64,000 nucleotides of DNA from Hedera helix (GCA_947179155.2 OX359278.1:28834773-28898772); one strand, 5' to 3'; positions 21,377 through 34,015 are shown, counted from the first letter of the stretch. Notes: a model not told the origin generated them from the sequence alone. Program-made: numbers and translations.

Positions 21377-24300
21377 TTGTTAGTGTCCCCTTGGCCTACT
21401 ATCCATACGCCCATGACTTGACCCAAATTTGTATAATAAATTTTATAGAAATTTTGCTCAATAAATACTTCTAATAATAAGTTTAATTTGATACGATACA
21501 TACAATTTTCTTTTCTATAGAAATTTTGCTCTATAAATACTTCTAATATTAAAAGCTAATAACAAAAAAAATTAATTAGAGAACTTGCGTACATGTGCAA
21601 TAGAAAATTTTTAATAAGAGAAAAAAATAAAAAATAAAACTAAATATGATTTTAAAGCATTAGGAAAAATGTACGCTTTTAGCTGGAAAATGTGATGGCT
21701 GCTTCGTTTCTAGTCATAGTCAAAAAGGCAAATTAAAGATGGACAAATTTACCGGAAAAGAAAAGGAAAGTCAAGTGTAGTTTACTTACCTAAACCCTAA
21801 ATTTTAAATCTTAAAATATAAAAGAATTACAAATAAAAATATTTGACTTTTAATATAAATGAGTCAAATATAAATAATTGAGTTTAACTCTAACTCAGCT
21901 CATAAATTAATTGACAAATTAAATAGAATTACAGCTACCTACCCATGTTATCATTTCGTTATAATGGTTGTTGATGCCCACAATACTTTTTAAAATTAAT
22001 ATGCAAAATTTTAAAATTTAAAATTAATATAATTATTTAAAATTATAAAATAATATAATTAATAGTACTTTTTATATAATTTATGATATTTTTATTGTAT
22101 TAATCAAAATTAAGTATATGTATATTAAATTTGAGTTTAAAAATATTTTAAATTGAATTTTAAAAATTCTATAATCACTTTATATTTTAGAATGCGGGAA
22201 AACAGTCTATTTGCAATTGATAAAAAATATTAATATAATACTCATTTTAATCTATTAAAAACAGTCATGTTTTTCATTTTAGTATAAGACGACACGTTAT
22301 CCTTTAGTTTATCATCACAATTTTGTTATCATAATATTAAAATTAAATTAAAGATTTGATTTGTAGATTGAAAATAGCGTGTTAGATCTTTTTTTCATTA
22401 AAAAAAAAACAAAAAACAATCCTTTAGAACGAAATATGTTAATTTATCATGCATTTACTACGAGCTTTAAACAATCCAAGTGAAGATTGATAGACGTGTG
22501 CTTAGCTAACAATGTGGCTATATCCCCAGTTCGACCGAAAGATTGCAATGGTTTTGCACACTCAATTTAAAGTGGTTTACTTGGTATATATAAATATTAG
22601 AATTGACTTATATTTTTTCGAATTTGATTAATGATTACTACGATAAAATAGGTAGCTATCCAGTTCATCGGTGAGCTGGGGAAAGTAGCAATGGGGCAGT
22701 GACCCCTAAAAGTTAAGTGTAATGTGTAATTAAATTTAGAGATTTATTAGTAATGCGGTCTTAAGTAATGTATTGGGCTTAAGCTAAAATTATAGCAGTT
22801 AGGATTTTTAGCTAGTTACTATAAAATATTATTTGGTGTGTGGTTAAGCTTGTGAGACATATAAGGAATACATTAAACAAACAGGATTAGTCAAATTGAT
22901 GAATCTGAATATATTGTGTATTTTTATTTTTTTTCATTATTTATCTAATTTCTGTGTGATTATCAATTATTCACTCCTAAATTCTAACGGTAACAAACTT
23001 GAGCACATGTAAAAAGAGTTATCCTCATCTAACTACATTGTACGTAACTCTATGGGATAGGAATTATCTTACATTACCTTACATCTTTAAGTTGTAAACT
23101 TACATTTAAAATATACAATAATTCTCTTGACTTAACATTCGTTGTGAATTTATGATCATTTTCTACTACCTTGTTTTAATTAAATACTTATATACTCTTA
23201 ATTTATTGCCATATGTAATAAATGATTAAATTTTATTATATTATGATTTAATTTGTACTAAAATTTTGACCAGCTTGTTACATTACTTACATATACCATC
23301 GCTCTCTTTTTCTCTCCTATTGCAGCTGAAAATTATGATTCATTTCTCGTCTTGGTCTTTGACTATTATAAAAGTTTCATTTTTCACTATTGCACCATCT
23401 TGAGATTAACATAAAACAACCTTAGTGGCCGTAGTTGTTAAAATGTGTTAGATTTTTTATTTTTATTTTCTAATTAGTAAGTGATTGTCTGGTGTAATTT
23501 TTTTGTTCAAATATTAAAATTGTTCTACACAAAGAGTTCAAATTTTCACTTTTAAGATCAACAAGTTAATCAACTTCGTGCAAAGAACGGAACATAAATG
23601 ATCAAATAAATATGAGGTAAATATTAAAATAATCAATAAATGTAAGATAAATATTTAATTAGAATTTTGAGATGATAGTTGTAGTTATTAAATTAGTAAA
23701 TATTTATTTAAATAATAAATTATTTAATTATATTTATTTAAAATTCTAATACGAATAGAACTATAAAACTCAAGTTTTAATTAATTTTAATTTAGTTATA
23801 AAAATTACTTAATAATAAATGCACTATAATTTTTTAACTAATTTTGAAGTTATTATGCTTTAAAAAATATCACATATATTATTAATACAACTAATTATGT
23901 GATTTGATAAATTTCAAATTTTAATAATAAAATTCATGATTAATCTTAATATAATTAAATCACGTGATTTGTTAAGATTTTTTTTTCGATATCTTAATAT
24001 TTTAATAAAATTATAATAATAAATTTATCATAAATAAAATTAGTTAAGATATATTATCTTACGTAAAATTATGATAAAATTTTTTTTAAAAAAATTGGTA
24101 GAATAAAAAATAAGAATTCTTTTAGAAGTTTATTTTTTTATTAGTAATATAAATACAAAAAAATAATTTTATTTTTCCTAATTGGTTGGTTCTTTTAAAT
24201 ACTTAATAATTTTGGAACTTATTTAATTATTACAAATTTATATAATACTTATACTAATTTTTTTTTAAACTAATATTACTCTCGATAATTTTTCCTAAAA

Positions 24301-24399
24301 TTAACAATCCAATTTCATGCTCCAAGTAAATGCGGCCTAATTACACCCCAACTGCACCTATGAGGAATTGACCGACTTCTTTAATACAATCATCATCCT
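20349..24399. other. AT-rich geneless region
   Basis: About 4 kb without a recognisable gene or bounded element, apart from the G run at 21347-21375. Runs such as ATTTTGCTCTATAAATACTT recur near 21452 and 21523 as a short duplication of about 70 bp. Sequence is largely A/T-rich; no long open frame exists on either strand. Confidence 0.5.
21347..21375 (+). repeat. Homopolymer run of 29 G
   Basis: Twenty-nine consecutive G residues follow AAATTGA and precede CTTGTTAG, in sequence that is otherwise AT-rich. It could form a G-quadruplex. Length may be unreliable because homopolymers are prone to sequencing error. Confidence 0.9.
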
Positions 24400-24652
24400 C
24401 GACACACCAATAGTAGATACAAAGTTTCTTATTATTTGTTTTTTCATGGAAGTTTGTTGGAGACGACTTTGAAAGGCACAGAACGTTTCTTTCATTTCGA
24501 AGAAGTAAACAACTTAGAAATTTCTTATTCATCAATCATCCCCACCACCACCACTATAAAAGCGCACCAAAGATCATTCTCATATGCACAATTAACCAAA
24601 CCTCAAGCATCAAAACTAGAAGCTCCTACTAACCCTCCTTTTCTTCAACACA
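24400..24652 (+). promoter_or_regulatory. Promoter and 5' leader of the intact carboxylesterase
   Basis: A TATA box, TATAAAA, lies at 24555-24561, about 92-98 bp before the start codon, leaving a leader of roughly 60-70 nt rich in CAA/ACC. A run of CCACCACCACCA precedes it. The region aligns with the decayed promoter of copy A (3885-4102), which shows that the promoter was duplicated with the gene. A proximal repressor or enhancer motif cannot be assigned from sequence alone. Confidence 0.6.
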
Positions 24653-25660
24653 ATGGTACAAGAAAAGAAAATAGTCGAAGAAGTCTCTGGATGGCTCAGA
24701 GTCTTGGAAGATGGCTCAGTCGACAGAACATGGACTGGGCCACCTGAAGTCAAGTTCATGACAGAACCAGTGCCACCTCACGAAGATTTTATTAATAAAA
24801 TCGCTACACGTGACGTACTGTTAGATACGGACTCTGATCTTAGAGTCCGTATCTACCTGCCTGAAGAAAAGTTAACAGACTCCAAAAAATTACCCATTAT
24901 TCTTCATTTTCATGGGGGCGGTTTTTGCATAAGCCAAGCCGATTGGTTCATGTACTACACTGTGTACACTCGGCTAGCACGTGCCACACATGCCATTGTC
25001 GTATCCGTCTACCTTCGCCATGCCCCTGAGCACCGCCTCCCGGTCGCCTGCAACGACGGATTCTCCGCCCTCCTATGGCTCCGGTCCTTGGCTAAAGGAA
25101 GCTCACACGAGCCGTGGCTTAACGCTCACGCGGACTTTAACCGCGTGTTTCTCATTGGAGACAGCTCGGGTGGGAACCTTGTCCACGAGGTGGCGGCACG
25201 AGCTGGGAAGGAAAATCTCAGCCCGTTGAGGCTGGCCGGCGGAATCCCGATTCACCCGGGATTCGTCCGCTCAAAGCGTAGCAAATCCGAGCTGGAACAG
25301 CCTCACTCGCCATTTCTAACTCTGGACATGTTGGACAAGTTCCTGAGCTTCGCGTTACCGGTGGGGTCCACGAAGGACCACCCAATAACCTGCCCAATGG
25401 GGCCGGCAGCGCCGCCAATGAAGGGGCTGAAGCTGCCGCCCTTTTTGCTGTGCGTGGCGGAGGCTGACTTGATTAAAGACACTGAGATGGAGTACTTTGA
25501 AGCCATGAAAAAGGCTGGGAAAGATGTGGAGCTGCTGTTTAGTCCCGGAGTGGGGCATAGTTTTTATCTGAATAAGATTGCCGTGGATATAGACCCACAA
25601 ACAGCTGCTCAAACTGAAGGACTTATGAAAGGGATTGGAGAATTCATCGAAAGGCACTAG
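24653..25660 (+). CDS. Class I carboxylesterase, HSR203J-like (alpha/beta hydrolase)
   Basis: This intact 335-codon gene without an intron encodes a soluble alpha/beta hydrolase of the plant carboxylesterase family, close to tobacco HSR203J by recalled similarity (shared EEVSGWLRV, DRTWTGPPEVKFM, ADWFMYYTVYTRLARA, HPGFVRS and GHSFYLNKIAV). Expected activity is hydrolysis of short-chain esters; HSR203J itself is induced in the hypersensitive response. Visible catalytic parts are the oxyanion loop HGGG (87-90), the nucleophile elbow GDSSGGN (169-175, Ser171), the acid Asp272 and His302 in GVGHS. There is no signal peptide or membrane segment, so a cytosolic location is likely. The start is supported by the CAACACAATGG context and by the family's N terminus. 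The usual R-L-A-P-E-H stretch reads LRHAPEH here. Two dead paralogues lie upstream (copies A and B). Natural substrate is unknown. Confidence 0.95.
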   Translation: MVQEKKIVEEVSGWLRVLEDGSVDRTWTGPPEVKFMTEPVPPHEDFINKIATRDVLLDTDSDLRVRIYLPEEKLTDSKKLPIILHFHGGGFCISQADWFMYYTVYTRLARATHAIVVSVYLRHAPEHRLPVACNDGFSALLWLRSLAKGSSHEPWLNAHADFNRVFLIGDSSGGNLVHEVAARAGKENLSPLRLAGGIPIHPGFVRSKRSKSELEQPHSPFLTLDMLDKFLSFALPVGSTKDHPITCPMGPAAPPMKGLKLPPFLLCVAEADLIKDTEMEYFEAMKKAGKDVELLFSPGVGHSFYLNKIAVDIDPQTAAQTEGLMKGIGEFIERH

Positions 25661-25925
25661 AGCTGAACCTTTTTATTTTTTATTTTAATGACCTGAGCTA
25701 TTTCTTATGCATTTACTCTTGCTTTTTGTACGACTGTACTTTAGTGTATGAATTTGTTGTGAACTAGAGCTCATAATGTAATATATGATTAGTTCCTTGG
25801 GAGTAATGCAGTTTATCAATTAATAATATTAATGGCTTAAAATTTTGATCTCTTTTTTATATTTTGTAGATTTAAAAATTCAAATTTAAAAGTAAACCAA
25901 TAATTTAATGAAGATCTAGCTGAAG
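25661..25925 (+). other. 3' flank of the intact carboxylesterase
   Basis: This segment aligns with the 3' flank of copy B (10580-10797): TTATGCATTTACTCTTGCTT, TTTTGTACGAC, TTTAGT(G/T)TATGAATTTG, ATAATGTAAT and TTAAAATTTTGATCTC. It probably includes the 3' untranslated region. No perfect AATAAA signal is present; AATGTAATATATG near 25775-25787 could serve as a near-upstream element. Confidence 0.5.
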
Positions 25926-27764
25926 AAGACCGAAGATCTAACCAGATATGTTGACTCGACATATTAATAAATGACATGGTAAATACTCTCAATGAATTTC
26001 ATGAACATTAAGCATATAGGCCTACTTGATTATAATTAGCAATTAGCATATTCAGCATAGGAAAATGGTTCAGCATAGGAAAATGGTTATCTTTGTTTGC
26101 AATAATAATCGGTGTAAATATTGATTATAAGTATTAATTTATCATTAATATAAATTATTTTAATTTATAATTAATCTGTTATTTAATTCATAAATTATGT
26201 TTTGCAATTTATAAGACTATTTGATTATAAATTATAATTTCAAGTGAAAATATAATACTATTAAATATTTTCTTTTAAAATATCAAATGATATTAAAAAT
26301 GATCACAAATAATTTATAAATTAATTAAGAACGAAGTAATCATGAACAAGATAATTTGTATTTACAATAAATAAGTACGAAGTAATTTTAATAATCCCAT
26401 CTATTATTTTTTTTTAATAGATATAATCTAACAGTCAACAACGAGTTCAGGAAGGCGATGCATCGGCAGACAAATGCGCGGACCGTTGAATTGCCATTGT
26501 ACTTAATTATTTCTTTGGACATATGCGGCCCTACAAAATAGATATTTTACAAAAATCTTTATCAGCTTAATAATTGAGGAGTTTTACGAAAAAATCTTTA
26601 TCAGAAATTAATTTTCGGAGATATTTTTTGATGATATTATTTTTATTGAAAATGACTTGTTTTCTTTTGTTTGGTTGTTAGAATAAAAATGAGATGAAAA
26701 ACATAATTTTGGGTGTATTTTGTCTTCTTTTTCTTTTTTTTCTCTTTTCAATACACGCCATATTATAATAAATAAATATTATCATATTTATAATTTCTTC
26801 TAAAAATAAAAATAGATGAAATAGAAGAATGGGAGAAATAATATCAATTTTGAGAGCTTAAAGATAATTAATAGTAATATATGAAGAAAATAATTGAATT
26901 AATTGATTAAAAAATGAATTAGTTTACTAAAGAGTGATGAAAAAAATAAAGAGAATAAAAAATCAAACTTATTATTAGGAGATAGAGTTGGACATCTTTT
27001 TCGAAAAATGACTTGCGGAAATTAGCTGGAAATCAAATTCGTCAGTCATTTTTTTAAGATAAAGGAAGAATTTTTCGTTGATCGAAAATTATTTTACGGT
27101 TAATCACTTTTCCTTGTCATACCAAACAATGGAAAATCAGAAAAATATTTTTCGGAAAACATTTTACTTGAAACAAACGGCGCTTCAATCTAAGACATGA
27201 ATGGATCAAAAGTATGTTGAGCCACGTATCTTTAATCATGTTATATATTGCACCTTATTTTATATATACTTTCGTGACTTGTTATTTGTCTTGTTTGAGT
27301 TTGATAAAACTCATTTACGACATAACTTAAGTAAGTGTAAAAGGTGTCCTCTATGTGGATCGAGAATAAGAGAGTAATTCATTTAGTTCAAGTTAAAATC
27401 ATTTGACTTACGTTTATCAATGTCTAAAATGAGCAATTGATAAGATGCAAAGTTGTTTGTAAAAATTAGTTTGTCTCGGTTTCATATTAATTGATTAAAT
27501 AAAAGATTATTAGTTACTTTTATAAGTATAAGTGGTGTAATCTTATTTAATTATATGGAATAAAAGAAAATAAATTCAATATATTTTGGATTTGAAAATT
27601 AGTTAATTTAAATCTTTTAATGTGACTCTCTATTTTTCTATATAAACTATATTATTATTAATAATTTGTAACTTATATTATTATGACTAATATGTAACTT
27701 ACAACATTATTTATAATAATGTGTAATTAAAATAAAATTAATTAATTATTATTATTATTATTAT

Positions 27765-27796
<32 letters not shown>

Positions 27797-28189
27797 TGTA
27801 TGTATGTGTAGATATATGAATATATACACAAATATGAGAAATTGAGAATACTTACATAATGAAAAAGAAAAATTGCTTATGAAATTATCTCTTCTTTCAC
27901 TTAGTTTTATTATAAACACACAACTATCATAAAGAAGTATTCGACTGAAATGTTTTGTGAATTGCTATCATAAAATTGTTCAACTTTGAATTAATTCAAA
28001 ATTTGGCATAAATCCTTGAAGTATATCGCATGTAACTCATATCAATTCGATCCTAGCGGGGACAATAAAGACCTTAATTAAGCATAGTGATTACCCATGT
28101 TATATATGTTTTTTTTTTACCAATATTTAATTATGACTATATGGAGTTACGATTTTAACAATATTAAGGTCTTTATCTATTTGTTGGAG
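25926..28189. other. AT-rich geneless region with a probable MITE
   Basis: No coding sequence is recognised. An 18-bp tandem duplication, TTCAGCATAGGAAAATGG, lies near 26051-26086. The segment around 27000-27185 (GGAAAATCAGAAAAATATTT, then TTCGGAAAACATTTTACTTG) resembles one end of a common plant MITE type, with a possible partner near 26590-26660, but I could not define its termini. A (TATG)n microsatellite is listed separately. Confidence 0.4.
27766..27807. repeat. (GTAT)n microsatellite
   Basis: About ten tandem copies of a TATG/GTAT tetranucleotide follow a short (ATT)n run. Confidence 0.95.
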
Positions 28190-30681
28190 TCATGAATTTG
28201 ATGAGATGGAAGATAACACGGTTTTCAAATAGTTAATGTATGAAATAGTTATGTATTGGCCTGTCATCTAAATTGAGAACTAGTATTTCATTTTATTCCT
28301 AGTCATTGGATATAGAATTATTTATGTGTTTACACCAACAATAAAATTTTATAAACTATAATGCAATAGTTTATGCACATGTTAATGATATATTGATCAT
28401 TTGTACATAGTATTATTAACGTAAACGAGACTATGGCACATCTATTTTTTGTTTTTATGTTAAGAGACATGTAAAATAGATGTTATCTTACACTACTAGA
28501 AAATTAGGATAGGGCGATGAGATATAGTGACGGTCGGGGCGGAACCGTTGCTATATTTATATATAGCGACGGTCACGGACTGGCCGTCATTATATAGCTA
28601 TAAAAATAGTATATAGTGACGACCACCATGTGACCGTCGCTATAAAATGATCTATACCGACGGTTACTTCGTGGCCGTCATTGTATAGGTAAAAAATAGT
28701 ATATAGCAACGATCGCGTGGTGAGCGTCGCTAAATAGTCTTAAAAGGTGAATATAGCGACAGTCGGATCCCTCCATTATTTTCATCTCCCTCCATTATTT
28801 CGTCTCTGCAAGCTCTCAATATTGTTTGCCCACCCAGCCACCCACCGTAGCTCCGTTACTAGCACACTGTTCTTCGTTCGTAGCTCCCACCCCCAAATTT
28901 CCTTCCCTGCCAAAACCATCCAAATCTTCTTCCCTCTTGCATCTATTGAGTTCCTTTACCCGATTTCCTTTCCTTGATTTAGGGTAGATTAACAAGCCCT
29001 AGATCTGGGTCTGATTTTTCATCCACGATTGACAAGCCCTAGATCTGTTTTAGCTTCTTTGCTTGAAGGTACTAATTTCATATTTTATTTTCAGATTGTA
29101 TGCGTGTAAGGGCTTGGGTTTAGTTTCTTTATAGTATACCTGCAACTTTAGCTACTTACATTTTGAGGTTGTTGACAAGTGAGGTTGTTCTTGTATGTGT
29201 TTACCGATACATTTTGTTGTCATCAGGTGGAAATTGAAGTCTGAACTTTAATTTTGTGAAATTTTAAATTGGTTAAAATATGACAGGAAGCTGCCTAAAA
29301 AATGGAATTGGGTGATAGGATGATAATCTGTTTGTGTTTCAGATTTCGGTCGGCAACATTGGAGATATGGAAGTTAGGTTTAGTAACATTTGTGCTCACG
29401 TATTGGGTATTGGAGTTGTCAATTAACTAGTGCCTGTTGTTTTTTGTGTATCAATAATTCTCTACATTATTGTTTGAGTATTGGTTGATTTGCCTTCTGA
29501 TCGTACAAAATAAGTAGTTAAGGTAGTTATGAGATTTTAGGCATTTCTGCTTGTTTGCCTACTGTTGGCTCTTTTAATTGTTTAGGTAGACTGTATAGCG
29601 AGTCAAATAATAAAAACAGTTTTGCTAGTCCGGCTAATACTAAAAACTATCCAAGTGATTATTTGGACTAAAACTATATTCATCTTGGTTCTAGAACACT
29701 TCATGAAGCATTGATTAATCTTTTCGAACTTTGACAAAGAGTGGATTTTTTTGTCGTTAACTAGTTAGATATCAAAAAAATTACACATATGACCCTTCAC
29801 TGGTGAGAGAGTTTGATCGTGTATGTGTATGCGTGCGTGAGTGTGTGTGTGTGTAAGAGAGAGAGAGAGAGAGAGCTTGTACGTAAATTTATTAGCGACG
29901 GTCTTCCTCCATATAGCGACGGTCGGCGATTGTCGGTATATCTCGATTTCCTAGTAGTGTTAGTATCATATCAAAACATAGTGGGGATTTCAACTAAACC
30001 AATTTAATTGCATTGAGGGGTTATGAGCTAAGTTTGATAACCTTAAGATTGAAGAATTTAATAATTCTTTAATGGTGGTGATATACTGAAGTTAATTATG
30101 ATATAGTTATTGCAGATCTAAACTACACAAGGGCTAGTGTGAGCCTTATGCATGATATGTAATACACGAGATCACATATTACCTAAAATTTTAAACTTAT
30201 AAAGTACACTTAGCAACCTAATATTGATAAATGAAAGCCATTAGAAGGATAATTTGTAATTATCTTAAGAGGACTAGTGGTTTAAAATTTGTTTATGTTA
30301 GATTTCTCAATATTTTGAAAGATCACATAAATGTCACTTATATTTTAGTGAGAAATTATAAATTCACAAGTAGGTGAACTTTCAACCAATCTAGGGTATT
30401 GTTTCTTAGATGAGTAAAAAACAAATGAGTATTTCCATTTCACTATACGGGTCTAATATTATTATCTTGTGAGGGAAGCTAAATGGATTAGATTGTTGTG
30501 TTGATTGTCACCTAATTCAGTGCCTCCTATTTCACTTTATGGTGCTAGTGATAATAAGATTAAATACATGTTGTGATCTTGAAAAAGTAAGAAAATATTT
30601 ACAAATAGGTGAATATATTCTTTATTTTCTACAAGCAGGTGGATATATATTATTACCATTAGTGAGGGGTATAATATACTA
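28190..30681 (+). pseudogene. Ty1/copia reverse transcriptase-RNase H remnant
   Basis: Interrupted by the CACTA element at 28491-29959, the flanks read as decayed copia pol. Upstream, VNDILIIC (about 28384-28407) corresponds to the YVDDMLI reverse-transcriptase core. Downstream, a VSLMHDM.YTRSHIT stretch (about 30138-30180) resembles the copia VGSLMYAM.CTRPDI motif, and DKWKPLE followed shortly by LRGLVV resembles the HWKAVKRILRYLKGT motif (about 30225-30290). Many stops and frameshifts are present. A purine-rich tract AGTGAGGGGTATAATA (30660-30675) precedes the LTR start and could be the polypurine tract. No functional product is expected. Confidence 0.65.
28491..29959. mobile_element. Non-autonomous CACTA (En/Spm) element
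   Basis: The element starts CACTACTAGAAA and ends TTTCCTAGTAGTG, an inverted pair, with a perfect 3-bp duplication TTA (28488-28490 and 29960-29962). Subterminal repeats of the type ATATAGCGACGGTC occur in both orientations at 28515-28765 and 29893-29935, as expected for transposase-binding sites. No transposase is encoded. The interior (28766-29880) looks like a captured gene 5' region: a pyrimidine-rich leader, a 76-codon open frame (28747-28977) with no known domain, a duplicated ACAAGCCCTAGATCTG (28990 and 29032) and intron-like T-rich sequence. It also holds (GT)n and (GA)n runs near 29840-29875. Confidence 0.9.
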
Positions 30682-32990
30682 TGTTAGTGCATATTGATTT
30701 GATTATGACAAAAGTACAAAAAAAAAAAAAACAAGTAATATTTGTTTATGCATTTATACCTATGTTGGTTTTAATATTGTTATAATATAAAAAAAAATGT
30801 AAATGTATAAACATATGATAATGTACAACCCTTATAAATGAACTTATTGTACAAGGACTTAGGGATCAAAATTGTTAGGTTGATCCAAACTACAAAGATA
30901 AATTCTGTATAGTCCTTATGATAAAAAAAATGTTGTAATCTATTGTAAAAGGACTTAGAGAACAAATTTTTTAGGTTGATCAAAAAAATTAGAGATAGAA
31001 AAATGTAATAGACTAGGATGAAGATTAACAAAGAAAGACTAGAAGTCGAGCAGAACAGAGCAGATCGTTGAGCAAAATAGAAGAGGATCGTCGAGCAGAA
31101 CAGAACTAACTGTCGAGCAGAGCAAAGTAGTTTAATACCGCAAAGTAAAGTCGAAAATGCTTAAGTCATAGAGTAAAGACAAAAAGCTCAAAATCGTAAA
31201 GTAATGTCAAGAAATTCAGGATCTCAGAATGGAACTTAATTGAAGATTATCATCATATCGTAGAGCTACTTCAGTTCATTGAGTTATTTCAAAACGCAGA
31301 GTCACATCATGAGTATTGAATTGCAGTAGTGCTACATAATAGAGTTGCTTTCATTATGGGAAGATGAAATAGAGAAGACGATTTACTAACTAACAATAGA
31401 TAATCGGGAAGTCTTTATAAGATATTCTCCAACAAGGAGTACTGGGTTAAATTATCAGAACAATACAAAGCATTATCAAGATACAACTAGTTTAAAGGAC
31501 ACTTGACTTCCACTACAGGAAAAGAAATGCACCGAACAGATATAAACAAAATTGGAACACATAAACCTACAAATAGGAAATAAAGTTTCCTAATGAGGAA
31601 TCTAATCCAAGTAGTGGAGCAAGAACTTGAAATAGACAAAAGGTCCAAGTTCAATGAGATAAAGTATTAGTTCTCTTGGGGTGCGAAGTGAAGAACGTAT
31701 GGCAAAATTATAGAGCAGAATGCAAGATATGATTGATCGCAGAGTTACTCAAGAACTAAGAAGATTAAAGGATACTCTAAGATCCTAAGCGACTAGACAA
31801 TAGAATAAGAATGTAGAGCTACAAGATCCACAAAATGACTTATCTGAGAAATGACTCTACGATCCTAGATATATAGAGTTGTAGAGAAGAACTCCTGACA
31901 CTAACAAAGTAGCATTTTGACACTTTCACCCTGAAAATCTTTTGAAGTGTGTTGACAAAAAGAAATATGTCTAATTAGCCGCGTTTTCAATAACTATATT
32001 TTGGAAACTCAAATCTGTCATAGAGAAGATTGACACAGTTGACAACTTGGGCGGCTACAGTAGTCTGTCTGACATTATCAGAGTATAGAAGACTTTTGAG
32101 GAAAAACCTGCTGAGCAATGATAACTTCCAAACAGGTATTTTTAAAAAGGAAATCTATAAATAGATTTCAGCTTCAAACGACAAAGACGTTGGTTGATCA
32201 ATAAAGGATCGAAGAAATGATCGATCAAGAAAAAGATAAACATTATAAACCTAAAGCCACTCTGCACTTTATAGGATCGATCAATGAACGATTTCAGCCA
32301 TACAAGAGCCAGAATAAAACAGAGAGAAATATTTTGAGAGCTTAAAAAGAGAAAATATTAACGAAATCGTTCAGCTGCTATGTTCTTTAGAAAATAGCTT
32401 AATACTAACTTAGCAGCACCTCAAACATCATCGTCAACAGCAACAAGAAAGTTGAGTTTAGATGGCTCACCTAGTTTAGAGGAATCATTCCCCCAAAGTG
32501 GAAGAGGACTAAGTGTCATGTGGAGAAAGTCGAGTTTAGATGGCTCTCCTGATTTAGAGAAAACAGACCCAGAGTGGGTAGGTCAAGATGACCTGAAGAT
32601 AGAGGTCTTCAAATTGTAAGGTTCAAAGAAACTATTTTTTCTATAGTGGAATATCACTGCTCAATGGAGTGGAAGAGATGAATAGTAGTAGTTTAGACTC
32701 CGAACCTCTTAAAAATTCACGTGTCTCATTATTTCTTTACTGCTTTCATTACCTTTCTTGTATTTGCCATAAATGTTATAAATGTTGAAGATATCTTTCC
32801 ATTAGTAAACTAAATTTAGAACTATGCATTTATATCTTAAGATCAGAAAGAGGTTTTACCAAATAATTAATTATGTTGTAATAATTTAAATTACGTAAAT
32901 ATTTGGTAAACGTGCTTTGAAAAATATACAATGATTTATAAAGATCTATTCAATCCCCTTCTAGATCACTTTTGTACTTCTGAAAAATAA
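30682..32990 (+). mobile_element. Copia LTR, SIRE/Maximus-like
   Basis: The start TGTTAGTGCATATTGATTTG and the context RNase H - purine tract - LTR - primer site fit an LTR of about 2.3 kb. A TATA box, CTATAAATAG, lies near 32155-32164. The 3' end reads CAATCCCCTTCTAGATCACT followed by a primer-binding site, which resembles the SIRE-type copia pattern I recall. Repeats of GTCGAGCAGAACAGA occur at 31047, 31091 and 31119. The exact ends are inferred. Confidence 0.5.
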
Positions 32991-32994
32991 TAAT

Positions 32995-33006
32995 TAGTAT
33001 CAGAGC
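32995..33006 (+). promoter_or_regulatory. Primer-binding site, initiator Met tRNA type
   Basis: TAGTATCAGAGC differs by one base from TGGTATCAGAGC, the complement of the 3' end of plant initiator methionine tRNA. It lies directly after the LTR and before gag, as expected for minus-strand DNA priming. Confidence 0.75.
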
Positions 33007-33079
33007 AGGATCTCACAAGACTTGCTTAATCACATTAAGTAGATCCTATGAACTCTCACTAAAACTAGTTCCAAGGTTG

Positions 33080-34010
33080 GTGAAAAAAATTCCACCTATG
33101 TGGGTCAAAGTTTTAATTATTAACTGGAAAGTTTAAGTGGGCATTTATGAATGAAAGATCCTATGAAACAGTTTTGAATGGTCTATACGTTCTTACAAAG
33201 ATGACTCAATTCACTGAAGATCTTAATGAGATGGCTGCCAAATCCAAAAGAATGGACATACACATAGAAGCAGCTTGTTGTTCTATGCAAGTAAAGAATG
33301 TTTTATTCATGACTTTAGAGGATAAACTGCTCAAGGATGTGCTTAACTGTAGAACCACTAAGGAAGTCTAGGAGCTTCATCGAAAATGCATGAAGGTGCT
33401 AGAGAAATATTAGAAGTCAAGAGTCTCTCCATGCTAAAAAAGAATAAAGTGTCTTCACACATTTCTAGTGAAGACATTATTGCTACAAACCAGAGATTCA
33501 ACATCCTTTTCAACTTTTCAAAAGCATTTAAAGGCATGCCTAAAAAAGGATGTCAACTACAAATTCATGCAAGATCTTCCCAGTAACTGGGATTCTAAGA
33601 CCACGACCTCCAGAAAGTCAAAGAGTCTACACGAGATAACTTTGCAATAAACATTTAAAGATTGGCTCACCGATGAGCTTGAGCATAACCAGAAAAGCCA
33701 TTTAAGACTCTCCTAGAAGGAAAATGAAGATATTGTTCTACTTGCCATAAGGTTAATGAAAATCATGAAAAAGGCAGGAGTAACTTCATCAAACACCAAC
33801 TACAGCAGCAACAGAGCATTCAACTCCTTAGATATGTGCCAAATCTACAAGAAGCCAGATCATCATATCATTGAGTTCAGTAAGTTCCACAAGGAGGAAA
33901 TAAATCTAATCTCTAAAGGATCATAGCTCGTCACCAAGCAATTCTAATACTGAATCAAATGATGATGATAGATGTCTTCAGACTGATAAATGTATGATGT
34001 CACCGAGGTT
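33080..34010 (+). pseudogene. Ty1/copia gag remnant
   Basis: Broken reading frames give gag-like text: MNERSYETVLNGLYVL (33147 onward), then KFMQDLPSNWDSK (from 33570), then LTDELEHNQKS (from 33666), matching the order of the copia gag polypeptide (UBN2-type) region. A degenerate zinc knuckle follows near 33834-33880 (C, then KKPDHHIIEFS, so most Cys/His are lost), then an acidic stretch. Several stops split the frame. It is cut off at 34016 by the minus-strand copia LTR. Confidence 0.75.
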
Positions 34011-34015
34011 AAAAG

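Noticed and set aside
24981..25657. Open frames overlapping the carboxylesterase in other frames and on the minus strand
   Set aside because: They are by-products of the GC-richer coding sequence; none has a family motif.
26590..27185. A complete MITE
   Set aside because: The sequence flavour is right at the right-hand end, but I could not match two termini or a target duplication.
28747..28977. A 76-codon gene
   Set aside because: It lies inside a non-autonomous CACTA element, spans its subterminal repeats and has no recognisable domain.
31125..31145. Extra copy of the short palindrome (AGTTTAATACCGC)
   Set aside because: Only one arm and the loop match; it is likely to be chance.
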